Notes: generated from the letters alone by a model not told the origin. A stretch of DNA of 37,557 bases from Granulicella sp. (GCA_025357875.1 JANYLK010000025.1:1-37557), one strand, 5' to 3'; positions 25,828 to 34,604 are shown, counted from the first letter of the stretch. Numbers and translations: made by a program.

Positions 25828-26976
25828 TTACAGCGATAGGCCTTTGGCGCGATTGACGGGCGCAGTTGCTGGAGGATTTGTGGCTGAAGGTGCGCTTGCG
25901 GGTGCAGAGTCGCTCTTGTCCTGAGTCCCCGAAGCTGTAGGCGCTGAGACTGGCAAGCGGACCCGTTGCGAATTGCCAGGTGCGACTTCGCCGGGCTTGA
26001 GAATGGTCGGTGGTTTGGCTGCGCCGGCTTCCCCATTCCCTGGTTTTTCATCGCCCATGGCAACCTCGCGGGTGTCCGCCGGGTCGAGATAGCCGTGCAT
26101 CTCATTTTGGTCGTGCAGCGCGATGGACTGACCGAGCGCGGCGATCCGCACCTGGGTGACGCGGTCGCCCACAAAGCGGACGAAGCGTATGGTCTGCGGC
26201 ACCTGCCCGTAAATCCACTCTTCATAGTGCGTGTCGGTTGTCCCAGGTACAAGTTCGCGCAGCTTGGAGAGTGGCGCACCCATCGCGGCCAGAACCATCT
26301 TGCGATTCATTCCGACGAGCACATCGTGCTGCGCGACGGCGTCTTTGAGGAAGGGCGGGAGGCTGTCGGCGTAGGCCTCGCCTGAAGTTTTCACACCGAA
26401 ATCGATGATGGGATCGAGCAGCGCCTTGACCTCGGGCGCGCTGATGTCGGGAAGTCCGCCTTCGAAGACCAGCGTGACGCGGCAGCCAGTTACCTGCGCT
26501 CCATCGTCGGCGACGACTGCGTTATCGTTCAATTCGATGTGTCGGAGGAAGCGATGTTTGAGGTAGGGTCCGCCATTGAGATCGAAGACGATTCGATCTG
26601 GCTTCACGGTGACCTTAGTGATGGCCACTCTGTCGCCAGGCCCAGCCGAAGTGCCCTTCTTGTAGAGCATCTGTTTGTAAGCTTCGCCTCCAGGTGTCAT
26701 ATTGCCGTTGGCCATCAGGATAAGGCCGTCCCCGAGAGGAAGGTTTCGGTGGGCAAAACCCTGTTCCGCTTCTAGATTGCGAATCAGGTCACGACGTCCT
26801 CGTTCGCCGATCGGAGTGGATGGAAGTTCGACTCGGGTGGGATGAAAGTCACTGGCGACGTCGGCCATTGCTGACTTTTCGCCGACCACAAACACCTGCG
26901 CAACGACCTGCGGAGTCGCAGGGGCAAAGCCAAGCGATGCGGCGATCAGGAAAAATTGGGTCGAACGAAAGGCCAC
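25828..26976 (-). CDS. Secreted protein with BamE/SmpA-like domain, function unknown
   Basis: About 382 residues if started at GTG 26976, which has GAGGTG seven bases upstream and gives a compact signal peptide (residues ~2-27). A TTG at 27012 with AAGGA upstream would add twelve residues, some acidic, before it. Residues ~235-300 read VLVGMNRKMVLAAMGAPLSKLRE … EEWIYG … RFVRFVGDRVTQVRI, which follows the BamE/SmpA pattern (G-M-x-x-x-x-V-x-x-x-x-G-x-P, then W-x-Y-G, then a strand with F-x-x-x-x-V). The C-terminal ~70 residues are Pro/Ala/Ser-rich and disordered. The N-terminal half is unassigned. A periplasmic or envelope role is likely. Confidence 0.65.
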   Translation of the reverse strand: MAFRSTQFFLIAASLGFAPATPQVVAQVFVVGEKSAMADVASDFHPTRVELPSTPIGERGRRDLIRNLEAEQGFAHRNLPLGDGLILMANGNMTPGGEAYKQMLYKKGTSAGPGDRVAITKVTVKPDRIVFDLNGGPYLKHRFLRHIELNDNAVVADDGAQVTGCRVTLVFEGGLPDISAPEVKALLDPIIDFGVKTSGEAYADSLPPFLKDAVAQHDVLVGMNRKMVLAAMGAPLSKLRELVPGTTDTHYEEWIYGQVPQTIRFVRFVGDRVTQVRIAALGQSIALHDQNEMHGYLDPADTREVAMGDEKPGNGEAGAAKPPTILKPGEVAPGNSQRVRLPVSAPTASGTQDKSDSAPASAPSATNPPATAPVNRAKGLSL

Positions 26977-27170
26977 GGCGCGGCACCTCGTGTATATCGA
27001 ATCTTGCTCCAACTTTCCTTTTTTGACAAGGGGGACGTTTTACAGGCTGGACAATGATCGCTGCTAGTTGCCTTAGCAAGGTTGTCCGAATCCTAATCGG
27101 AATAGGACAAGCCTCGAAACATCAACCGAGCCACCGCACCCTACTCCAGCTTTGACTCAAATAAATGAGG

Positions 27171-28256
27171 CTATTTGACTATGGTGTGATTTTGCGGAGC
27201 TGCGGGGAGGATCTGGACGAGGGAGGCGGGGTTCACCGGGTAGGCGGCCAACGCGGATTGCTCCATGGCGACGTGAGCGGGAGGCGGAGCTATAGTCACG
27301 TCGTACCCAGCTGGGATCAGCGGAGGGTGGGTATAGTCCCAGGCGTAGTCCCTGGTGACGCGAATCAGAATCGGAATCGCGGCCAGTAAGACCAGCATGG
27401 AGAGCGCGGCCGCTGTTGGTCCGTAGTTGCCTCCCGTAATCCAAAGAGGTCCAGCTGCGCGCGTGTCGATGACGGAGGCGAAGTCGGAGTTGCCGGCGAG
27501 TGGAAGTCCGAAGAGGACTCCGGTCGATGCCGCCCACGCGAAGTGAAGTCCCCAGAGGAGCCACAATCCGTGGGTTCGAAGCCAGCAAAGGCAAAACAGA
27601 AGTACGGCCAGGATTTCGACCACAATAAGCACACCGTCAGGAGTGCCGAACGGGGTGGGCGTGATGGCAACTTGAATTGCAGCCAAAGCTAAGATCATCA
27701 GGGTTGCGCGCACCGGGCCGGTTGCTGCAATAAGACGTTGAAAACCGTAGCCAAAGATAGCGATTGCATTGGCTAGGGTTGCAACCAGGAGCGTCAGGAG
27801 GCCAAGTCCCATCAGTTCAAAGGCGCGCGGTGCTGTCCACAACTGCAATTTCAGGGAACGGGTAAGCACCATAGGAAGCACGGAAGCGACGGCGAGCCCC
27901 CACCCGATCGCCGCACCTGTGGCCCATTCCGTGCGCGACGTTGTACGACGCGGAAGTCCGAGCGTAAGCCGCAGCGGAGCTCGCCGGTGTTCAATGGCGC
28001 GCAACAACGCGAAGCCGCAGACGATGAGGAACAGTAGAAATAGTGCACTGATCAGTGGCTGTAAGTCGCCGAGGTCGAAACGGTTGGCTATCCCGCGAGA
28101 GGAACTTGCTGCCAGCAGGCGTGCGCACAGGTACCAGACCATTGCGGCGAGGAAGAGGGCAAATTGCAGGGAGCGTGGGCGCTGACGAGGGCTGGTCAGA
28201 GCGGGCGGCGGAGGCGGCGGAAGAGCGGTGTTGGTGGAGGTGCCTGATGCCTGCAA
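27171..28256 (-). CDS. CPBP (Abi) family membrane protein lacking the catalytic glutamates
   Basis: About 361 residues from TTG 28256; no ATG gives a complete first helix. After a proline-rich cytoplasmic leader come eight or so helices. Two stretches identify the CPBP intramembrane protease fold: NAIAIFGYGFQRLIA (163-177), which aligns with the EExxFRGYxxQRL motif, and LWLLWGLHFAWAASTGVLFGLPLAG (231-255), which aligns with the H-containing motif, followed by GPLWITGGNYGP. The Glu-Glu pair is N163-A164, the Arg is F168 and the Asn after HxxW is Ala. The first motif is therefore lost, and the protein is probably not a protease. It follows accA by 42 bases on the same strand. Confidence 0.75.
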   Translation of the reverse strand: MQASGTSTNTALPPPPPPALTSPRQRPRSLQFALFLAAMVWYLCARLLAASSSRGIANRFDLGDLQPLISALFLLFLIVCGFALLRAIEHRRAPLRLTLGLPRRTTSRTEWATGAAIGWGLAVASVLPMVLTRSLKLQLWTAPRAFELMGLGLLTLLVATLANAIAIFGYGFQRLIAATGPVRATLMILALAAIQVAITPTPFGTPDGVLIVVEILAVLLFCLCWLRTHGLWLLWGLHFAWAASTGVLFGLPLAGNSDFASVIDTRAAGPLWITGGNYGPTAAALSMLVLLAAIPILIRVTRDYAWDYTHPPLIPAGYDVTIAPPPAHVAMEQSALAAYPVNPASLVQILPAAPQNHTIVK

Positions 28257-28298
28257 AATATTCTGCCTTGTTGTGGAGTGGTTTTGCGGCGAGTAAGG

Positions 28299-29165
28299 CT
28301 ACTCGGCGTTGGTGTAGAACTGCGCGATATTACGGAACTTTTGGTAGCGCTCTTCAAGCATCTGGTCGATAGACTTGGTGTCGAGTTGAGCAAGATGGTA
28401 GCGAAGCTTCTCGTCGATCATGGCCATCGCACAGGCTGGGTCGAGGTGGGTGCCGCCCTCGGGTTCGCTGAGGACATCGTCGACGCAGCCGAGATCTTTT
28501 GCATTGAACGATGTGTACTTGAGCGCCGCTGCCGCCTGCTGCTTCTTACCCGCATCCTTCCACATGATGGAGGCGCAGCCCTCGGGAGAAATAACGGAAT
28601 AAATCGCGTTTTCGAGCATAAGCACCCGGTCGGCCACTGCGAGAGCAAGCGCGCCCCCGGATCCGCCTTCTCCGGTAATGGTGGCGATGGTAGGAACACG
28701 CAGCCGCGCCATTTCAAGCAGGTTACGCGCGATGGCTTCACCCTGTCCGCGCTCCTCCGCCCCGATGCCCGGATTGGCGCCTGCGAGGTCGAGAAAGGTG
28801 AAGATGGGATGGCCAAACTTCTCGGCAATCTTCATGGCACGCAGGGCCTTGCGATATCCCTCCGGGTCGGGTGATCCAAATTTGCGTACGACTCTCTCCT
28901 TGAGCGTGCGACCCTTGAGATTGGCGACGACGAGGACTGCTCGTCCATGAAATCGAGCCATTCCGCACGCCATCGCAGGATCGTCGCCAAAGGCACGATC
29001 GCCATGAATCTCGCTGAAGTCTTTAAAGAGTGCTTCGATGAAGTCCATCGGATAAGGACGATCGGGGTGTCGCGCAAGCTCTGTCCTGCGCCAGGCTTCG
29101 GGCATGGCCGATGCTGCCTGGACCTGCGAAAGCTTGCTTGATTCTTGTTCTGCCATCTGAAACAT
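28299..29165 (-). CDS. accA: Acetyl-CoA carboxylase carboxyltransferase subunit alpha
   Basis: A 288-residue subunit of the carboxyltransferase that moves the carboxyl group from carboxybiotin to acetyl-CoA, the first step of fatty acid synthesis; its partner is AccD, not in this window. Conserved segments are RHPDRPYPMDFI, GDRAFGDDPAM, GRTLKERVVRKFGSPDPEGYRKALR, GAEERGQGEAIARNL, TGEGGSGGALAL and YSVISPEGCASIMWKDA. It is about 30 residues shorter than E. coli AccA, missing most of the N-terminal helical region. The strand usually reading DTPGAYPG is DLAGANPG here. ATG 29165 is used, with a second ATG at 29156. It is downstream of dnaE in reading direction order (dnaE, accA, CPBP-like) on the minus strand. 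Confidence 0.95.
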   Translation of the reverse strand: MFQMAEQESSKLSQVQAASAMPEAWRRTELARHPDRPYPMDFIEALFKDFSEIHGDRAFGDDPAMACGMARFHGRAVLVVANLKGRTLKERVVRKFGSPDPEGYRKALRAMKIAEKFGHPIFTFLDLAGANPGIGAEERGQGEAIARNLLEMARLRVPTIATITGEGGSGGALALAVADRVLMLENAIYSVISPEGCASIMWKDAGKKQQAAAALKYTSFNAKDLGCVDDVLSEPEGGTHLDPACAMAMIDEKLRYHLAQLDTKSIDQMLEERYQKFRNIAQFYTNAE

Positions 29166-29266
29166 TGTATCGGACTGCGGTTAGTGGGGTGGGGCCATCG
29201 CAGCGAACGTCAATTCAATTCTGGGGGAATTGAGGCGGGGGTCGAATTAACCTAGAGCTTCAAACG

Positions 29267-29303
29267 GATGCAAGCAAGCGACTGGGAATGATTTGCTTGC
29301 ATC
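29267..29303 (-). terminator. Possible terminator hairpin after dnaE
   Basis: A perfect 11-bp inverted repeat (29267-29277 with 29293-29303) around a 15-base spacer, starting 16 bases after the dnaE stop. The stem is AT/GC mixed and the following T-run on the minus strand is weak (CGTTTG), so it may act with Rho or serve another purpose. Confidence 0.5.
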
Positions 29304-29319
29304 TTTGCGCAGGCGTGCG

Positions 29320-32300
29320 TCAGTCGATTACGCGGACGCCACCGCGACCAACCAGTTCTTCAACTCGGTCAATAAACAGGCGGTCCGCGCTTACTGTGAC
29401 GTTGTGCGGTTCGAGTACGGCGCAGAACTCTCCGGGTTCTTCGAGGTCGAGCAGGAGCCTCCCCTTTCCGGGTGCGGCGAGAAAAACGGCTTGAAGTTTT
29501 ACCAAAAGCGCAGCGTCGGGATGATGGAGCGGTACTTTGATGCGCAACGATTCCGGTAGTTTGAGCACGACGTCTTCGAGTGCCTGGATGTTTGACACGG
29601 AAATCTTTGGTGCGGAATCTTCTTCTCCACGCAGTACACCACGCACCAACACGGGCACGTCGATCTTCAGCTTCTCGGCTAGCTTCAGGTAAGCGGTTGA
29701 GAAGGCGATCAGTTCAATCTTGCCGACAGCATCTTCGAGGCACGCCTGAGCGTACATTTCGCCTGACCGTTTTGACTTCGCCACCTTGAGGCCAGTGATC
29801 ACTCCTGCAATTTGTATCTCGTTTTGTTGCTCATTCTGTCCTCGCCGAAATACCTGCGGCTCCGGCTTCATCTCGCATGCAGTTGCGGTGTCGACGACCT
29901 TCAGGTTGCGCAGCTTTTCGCGGTAGCGATCGAGTGGATGGCCGGAGACGAAGAACCCGAGGACTTCCTTTTCATTCTGCAGGCGCGTGTGTTCGTCCCA
30001 ATCGGGAGCGGCTGGCAGGGCCTCTGCCTCACGGCTTGCAGCGGGTGTATCGTCTGCGTCGAAGATACCGCCGAAAAGACCACTCTGCCCTGCCGCAGCA
30101 TCCTTCTGCGACTTCTGGGCACGTTCCATTGCCTTGTCGAGCGCGGCCATCACTTGGCCGCGGCGTCCGAAGACATCCATTGCACCAGCCTTGATCAATG
30201 ATTCGAGCACGCGCTTGTTGAGCAGGCGCAAATCGACCTTGTCGCAGAACTCCCATAGGCTAGCGAATCCGGACTTGCCTCCCGCACGCAGGGCCTTACG
30301 CGCCTCGATGATGGAGACAATGGCGTTGTGACCGACGTTCTTGATGCCCGCAAGGCCAAAGCCGATCGCCTCGCCGGATTCCGCTTGAACCGGCGTGAAG
30401 TTTGCATCCGAGACCTGGACGTTGGGCGGAACGACAGGGATGTTCATCTCGCGGCATTCGGAGATGTACTTCACTACATTCTCCGGCTTTGACGTTTCGC
30501 TGGTCAGTAGAGCGGCCATAAACTCGACTGGGTAATGGGTCTTGAGCCAGGCCGTATGGTACGCAAGTAACGCGTAGGCTGCGGAGTGCGACTTATTGAA
30601 GCCATAGCCAGCAAACTGCGCCATGAGATCGAAGATTGTGCCGGCGACATCTTTGCGATGCTTGTTCGCGGCGGCTCCGGACATGAAGCGTTCGCGCTGC
30701 TTCGCCATCTCCTTCTCGTCCTTCTTGCCCATGGCGCGGCGCAAAAGGTCTGCCTCGCCGAGCGAGTAGCCCGCGACGACGTTGGAGATCTGCATTACCT
30801 GTTCCTGGTAGACGATGACGCCGAGCGTCTCGCGAAGCAGAGGCTCGAGTTCAGGCAAAAGATATTCAACCGCGCGGCGATTCCACTTGCGCTCAATGAA
30901 GTCGTCGATCATGCCACCCTGGATAGGGCCTGGACGGTACAGCGCGTTCAATGCGGTAAGATCTTCGACGCTGGTGGGCCTGTATCGGCGCAGCACGTCG
31001 CGCATGCCGCTCGATTCAAACTGAAAGACGCCCGAAGTTAAAGCACGATGGAATACCTGTTCGTATGTGGTCGCGTCATTCAACGCGATGGTAGAGAGAT
31101 CAATGGCGATGCCCTTGGTGCTCTTGATCAGCTTGAGCGCATCGTCGATGACGGTGAGCGTCGTCAGGCCGAGGAAGTCCATCTTTAGCAGGCCCATCTT
31201 CTCGATCGATTTCATGTCGTACGAGGTGACGATGGCGTCATCTTTGGTGCGCGTGACCGGGACGAGTTCAGTGAGCGGCTTGGGAGCGATGACAACGCCA
31301 GCGGCATGAACACCGGCTCCGCGTACGAGGCCCTCGAGGCGCAGAGCAGTGTCAATCAATTCGCGAATTTTTGGATCTTCGTATGCGGCAGCAAGTGGAG
31401 GCGAATCTTTGAGTGCCTGGCCGATAGTGATGCCGATGGTTGTCGGGATGAGTTTGGCAATGCGATCGACTTCTCCGTAGGGCATGTCGAGCGCACGGCC
31501 TACATCTTTGATCGCCGCCTTCGCAGCCATGGTGTTGAAGGTGATGATCTGCGCGACCTGGTCATCGCCATACTTTCTCTTGACATAATCGATGACTTCG
31601 CCACGACGATTCTGGCAGAAGTCGATGTCGATATCGGGCATGGACACGCGCTCGGGATTGAGAAAGCGCTCAAAAAGTAACTCATTCTGCAGTGGGTCGA
31701 TGTCGGTGATTTCCATGCAGTATGCGACCAACGAGCCAGCGGCAGAACCACGGCCCGGGCCGACCGGAATCGATTGCTCGCGCGCGTAACGGATGAAGTC
31801 CCAAACGATCATGAAGTATCCAGGAAACTGCATTTGCTCGATGCAGTCGATCTCCCGATCGAGTCGCGCGTGATATTCAGGGATTGTTCTCTTTAACAGG
31901 CCAGTCGAGCGAAGATGTTCAACGGAGGTACCAAGACGCTTTTGTAACCCTTCACGGCACACTTTTTCGAAAAAGCTCTCCAGCGTCTCGCTTTCGGGAA
32001 CGGGGAACGCCGGGAACGGATTGTCGACCTTGGTGAGTTTGAGGTTGCAGCGCTCGGGAAACTGCATGGTACCGCTGACGACGTGGGGTGCGTGGGCGAA
32101 GAGACGTGCCATCTCGTCAGCGGATTTGATGTAGAACTCGTTGGTGTCAAACTTGAAACGCTTGGGATCATTCATCGAGCCGGCGGTCTGTACGCACAGT
32201 AGAATTTCGTGGGCTCGGCTATCGTCCGCGGCGATGTAGTGCGAGTCGTTCGTCGCTATCAGCGGAATATCCAGATCTTTTTCGAGACGGAACATTGCAT

Positions 32301-32865
32301 CACAGACAGCCTTATCCGGTCCGAGTTGATGGTCCTGAATTTCGAGAAAGAAGTTGCCGCGACCGAAGATGTCTTGATACTGCGCGGCTGCAGTCTTGGC
32401 TGCATCGTAGTGCCCTTCCATGATGTGCTGCGAGATCTCGCCAGCCAGGCAACCGGAAAAGCCGATGAGTCCGGCGGAGTGCTTCGCTAAAAAGTCCTTG
32501 GAGACACGTGGCTTGCGATAGAAGCCGTACAGTGCTGCTTCAGAGGTGAGGCGTACAAGATTGCGGTAACCTTCGTCATTCTCGGCGAGCACCAGCAGGT
32601 GGTTGTATTTCAGGTCAGGATTCGGCTTGGCGCGGTGATCGTCCTCTTTGCAGATGTAGAGTTCGCACCCGAGGATGGGCTTGATTCCTTTCTCTTTCGC
32701 CGCGTTGAAGAAATGTACGGCCCCGAAGATGTTGCCGTGGTCGGTCATTGCGACGGCTTTTTGGCCCAGCGAATCGACGTGTTTGACTAACTTATCCACG
32801 TCGCATGCGCCGTCTAGCAGCGAGTAATCCGTATGCAGGTGGAGATGGGTGAATTCAGCTGACAT
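29320..32865 (-). CDS. dnaE: DNA polymerase III subunit alpha
   Basis: An 1181-residue replicative polymerase of the DnaE1 type. The N-terminal PHP domain (about 5-290) keeps all nine metal ligands expected of an active PHP exonuclease: H9, H11, D18, H43, E68, H89, C139, D207 and H209. The polymerase core has GPGRGSAAGSLVAYCM, the catalytic aspartates in PDIDIDFC and KMDFLGLTTLTVIDD, and GYGFNKSHSAAYALLAYHTAWLK. A helix-hairpin-helix region follows, then the OB fold IQIAGVITGLKVAKSKRSGEMYA (about 1015-1090) and a C-terminal beta-domain. ATG 32865 directly follows a GAGGT that is too close to be an ideal ribosome binding site. It is transcribed towards accA across a 154-base gap. Confidence 0.98.
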   Translation of the reverse strand: MSAEFTHLHLHTDYSLLDGACDVDKLVKHVDSLGQKAVAMTDHGNIFGAVHFFNAAKEKGIKPILGCELYICKEDDHRAKPNPDLKYNHLLVLAENDEGYRNLVRLTSEAALYGFYRKPRVSKDFLAKHSAGLIGFSGCLAGEISQHIMEGHYDAAKTAAAQYQDIFGRGNFFLEIQDHQLGPDKAVCDAMFRLEKDLDIPLIATNDSHYIAADDSRAHEILLCVQTAGSMNDPKRFKFDTNEFYIKSADEMARLFAHAPHVVSGTMQFPERCNLKLTKVDNPFPAFPVPESETLESFFEKVCREGLQKRLGTSVEHLRSTGLLKRTIPEYHARLDREIDCIEQMQFPGYFMIVWDFIRYAREQSIPVGPGRGSAAGSLVAYCMEITDIDPLQNELLFERFLNPERVSMPDIDIDFCQNRRGEVIDYVKRKYGDDQVAQIITFNTMAAKAAIKDVGRALDMPYGEVDRIAKLIPTTIGITIGQALKDSPPLAAAYEDPKIRELIDTALRLEGLVRGAGVHAAGVVIAPKPLTELVPVTRTKDDAIVTSYDMKSIEKMGLLKMDFLGLTTLTVIDDALKLIKSTKGIAIDLSTIALNDATTYEQVFHRALTSGVFQFESSGMRDVLRRYRPTSVEDLTALNALYRPGPIQGGMIDDFIERKWNRRAVEYLLPELEPLLRETLGVIVYQEQVMQISNVVAGYSLGEADLLRRAMGKKDEKEMAKQRERFMSGAAANKHRKDVAGTIFDLMAQFAGYGFNKSHSAAYALLAYHTAWLKTHYPVEFMAALLTSETSKPENVVKYISECREMNIPVVPPNVQVSDANFTPVQAESGEAIGFGLAGIKNVGHNAIVSIIEARKALRAGGKSGFASLWEFCDKVDLRLLNKRVLESLIKAGAMDVFGRRGQVMAALDKAMERAQKSQKDAAAGQSGLFGGIFDADDTPAASREAEALPAAPDWDEHTRLQNEKEVLGFFVSGHPLDRYREKLRNLKVVDTATACEMKPEPQVFRRGQNEQQNEIQIAGVITGLKVAKSKRSGEMYAQACLEDAVGKIELIAFSTAYLKLAEKLKIDVPVLVRGVLRGEEDSAPKISVSNIQALEDVVLKLPESLRIKVPLHHPDAALLVKLQAVFLAAPGKGRLLLDLEEPGEFCAVLEPHNVTVSADRLFIDRVEELVGRGGVRVID

Positions 32866-32977
32866 ACCTCAAGTTTAGTTCCTCCGCCGTGTCCCGCGAG
32901 GTGAGGAAAAGCGGTCCACAACCTCGGATAGTGTCGTCTTCCTGCGCTTTCCTGGTCCGTTGTTTACAATTGCGACC

Positions 32978-33955
32978 ATGAGTTCACGCCTGCTCGCTCG
33001 AATTGTTCTTTTTTCGCTTGTTTCTGTCCGGCTCTTTGCCCAGCAAACTCCGCCGGACGACGGCGCTCCGACCTTCCGCGTGGCCGCGATGGCACTTTCC
33101 TCCCACGTCACGGTCATTGCCTATGGCGACCAGCGCTTCCATGAACACCTAAATTTCATGATCTCGGATCCCGAGGCTCGAAGGGCGCTTGTGGCTAAGA
33201 TTGCAGAGGAGAATCCCGACGCGATCCAGATGTCAGGCGATGTTCCTTTCAAAGGCACAGACGTTTCGGATTACGATACCTTCCGCGCTGAGACCAAAGC
33301 CTGGCACGACGCTCACCTGCGGGTCTATCCAGTGCTGGGCAACCACGAACTCCGCGACGGACCGAAAAAAGGAGTCGAAGCATGGTGGAACGCCTTCCCA
33401 GAGTTGACGGGTATGCGCTGGTACTCGGTTGCGCTCGGCGATCGCCTCTCTCTCATCCAACTCGACAGCACCAGCGATCTGACGATGGGGAGCAAGCAAA
33501 TCAAGTGGATTCGTGCACAGCTCACGGCGCTACCTCCCTCCGTTGACTTCGTTATGATCAGCCTGCACCACCCGCCCGTCGCGGATATCCAGACGCGCAT
33601 TCACGTCGACCACAACCCGCGCCTAAATGAGATCGCTTTGCGTGACTTCCTATCACAGATTGCGCCCAGTATCCATGCGGCTATTGTCGTCATTGCCGGT
33701 CACATTCACAACTACGAGCGCGCGGAGCAAGACGGCGTTACTTACTTGGTAAGCGGCGGCGGCGGGGCAGAGCCTTATCAAGTCGACCGCACTCAAGTCG
33801 ATCTTTACCAGGACCCCGGTTTTCCGAACTACCATTACGTAAAGTTCGAGCTTGAGCGAGACCAACTCAAGGCGACCATGATCCGCCTCGTCGATCCCGA
33901 CGCAAAGAAACTGGCATGGCAGAAGAAGGATCACTTCGTAATTAAGAAGAAGTGA
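32978..33955 (+). CDS. Secreted calcineurin-like metallophosphoesterase
   Basis: A 325-residue exported phosphoesterase. ATG 32978 begins a signal peptide (MSSRLLARIVLFSLVSVRLFA, cleavage near AQQ). The five metallophosphoesterase motifs are present: YGDQRFH with D51, MSGDVPFKG with D88, LGNHELRDG with N122-H123, SLHHPPV, and AGHIHNYER, followed by VTYLVSGGGGAEPY. This layout resembles purple-acid-phosphatase-like and 3',5'-cyclic-nucleotide-type enzymes. The first D-x-H site reads GDQRFH rather than the common D-x-H, with Q and R between. The likely site is the periplasm. It is divergent from dnaE (112 bases) and ends in a hairpin terminator. Confidence 0.92.
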   Translation: MSSRLLARIVLFSLVSVRLFAQQTPPDDGAPTFRVAAMALSSHVTVIAYGDQRFHEHLNFMISDPEARRALVAKIAEENPDAIQMSGDVPFKGTDVSDYDTFRAETKAWHDAHLRVYPVLGNHELRDGPKKGVEAWWNAFPELTGMRWYSVALGDRLSLIQLDSTSDLTMGSKQIKWIRAQLTALPPSVDFVMISLHHPPVADIQTRIHVDHNPRLNEIALRDFLSQIAPSIHAAIVVIAGHIHNYERAEQDGVTYLVSGGGGAEPYQVDRTQVDLYQDPGFPNYHYVKFELERDQLKATMIRLVDPDAKKLAWQKKDHFVIKKK

Positions 33956-33969
33956 GCACTAAGAGTGCT
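33955..33969 (+). terminator. Small hairpin terminator after the metallophosphoesterase
   Basis: AGCACT-AAG-AGTGCT begins on the last base of the TGA stop and is followed by TTCTATTTGTT. The stem is only 6 bp, so it is a weak intrinsic terminator. Confidence 0.5.
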
Positions 33970-33985
33970 TCTATTTGTTACGTGA

Positions 33986-34135
33986 TCAAACTGGCGCAAA
34001 ATCCACAGACAGGTCAACGCTGGCGAGAAGTTCCTTTTTGCTGATATTTTTCGTCAAGCGGATGGGCTATATGGATGGAGCCGGGGCCAAGCAGGAATGG
34101 TTCGCCCCGCTGGGTAAACTCAGTAAACAAATATC
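33986..34135 (-). pseudogene. Decayed duplicate of the 3' end of the M20 peptidase gene
   Basis: The minus strand reads GEPFLLGPGSIHIAHPLDEK and then, after a frameshift, KKELLASVDLSVDFAPV-stop (TGA at 33986-33988). The intact peptidase ends GEPFLLGPGSIHVAHTPDEK, then ISKRELLDCVDLYVDLASNLAKS. By eye about 80% of bases match between 34043-34112 and 34673-34742. It holds only the last ~45 codons and has at least one indel. It lies upstream of the small gene at 34219, which itself abuts the intact peptidase's 3' end. Confidence 0.8.
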
Positions 34136-34218
34136 TAGTCGGGTATGCTGGCGGCCATGGAAACGGGGACGAAACTCCCCAGACCGTTGGGATCGGTTAG
34201 AGCTAAAATATTTCTGAT

Positions 34219-34590
34219 ATGGCTGGCATATTTCCGATCGATTCGATCCGGCGAAGGCTTCGCGAGAGCGCTCGCACGAAACGTGTCCAGCTTGCGACGG
34301 CCTGGCCGCAGGCTGAGGCGGAGATCAATAGCTGGAAGATTCTGCCTGTCGGCGAGGATGCGGAATCGTTTAGCCAATCGGATTTCATCGAGGCTGGATT
34401 CTCGTTCGTGCTAGACGGCGAATACTACGGCGGATACATGCGAAGCGTGGCCATGGGCAGAAAAGAGGCTGAAAAGCTAGCCGTGGGCGGCCCGCCCGTA
34501 AATGTCCGCTATAACCTCGCGAATCCGGACCAAGTGGTTGTGTTGTCAGAGGACAACGCATCGCTGCCGTTTGCGATTGTCTCCGGATAG
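34219..34590 (+). CDS. Small protein of unknown function, DUF3592-like
   Basis: A 123-residue soluble protein with no signal peptide or transmembrane helix. The centre and end (YYGGYMRSVAMGRKEAEKL … GGPPVNVRYNLANPDQVVVLSEDNASLPF) match the pattern of DUF3592-type proteins, where a short conserved V-x-Y-N-P-x-D-P-x-x-S motif marks a beta-barrel-like domain; the assignment is by pattern only. The start is ATG 34219, without a clear ribosome binding site. It converges with the M20 peptidase at a distance of 14 bases and is flanked on its other side by the duplicated peptidase tail, so it may have arrived or been copied with that tail. Confidence 0.6.
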   Translation: MAGIFPIDSIRRRLRESARTKRVQLATAWPQAEAEINSWKILPVGEDAESFSQSDFIEAGFSFVLDGEYYGGYMRSVAMGRKEAEKLAVGGPPVNVRYNLANPDQVVVLSEDNASLPFAIVSG

Positions 34591-34604
34591 ACGCCGAGAT
34601 AGCG

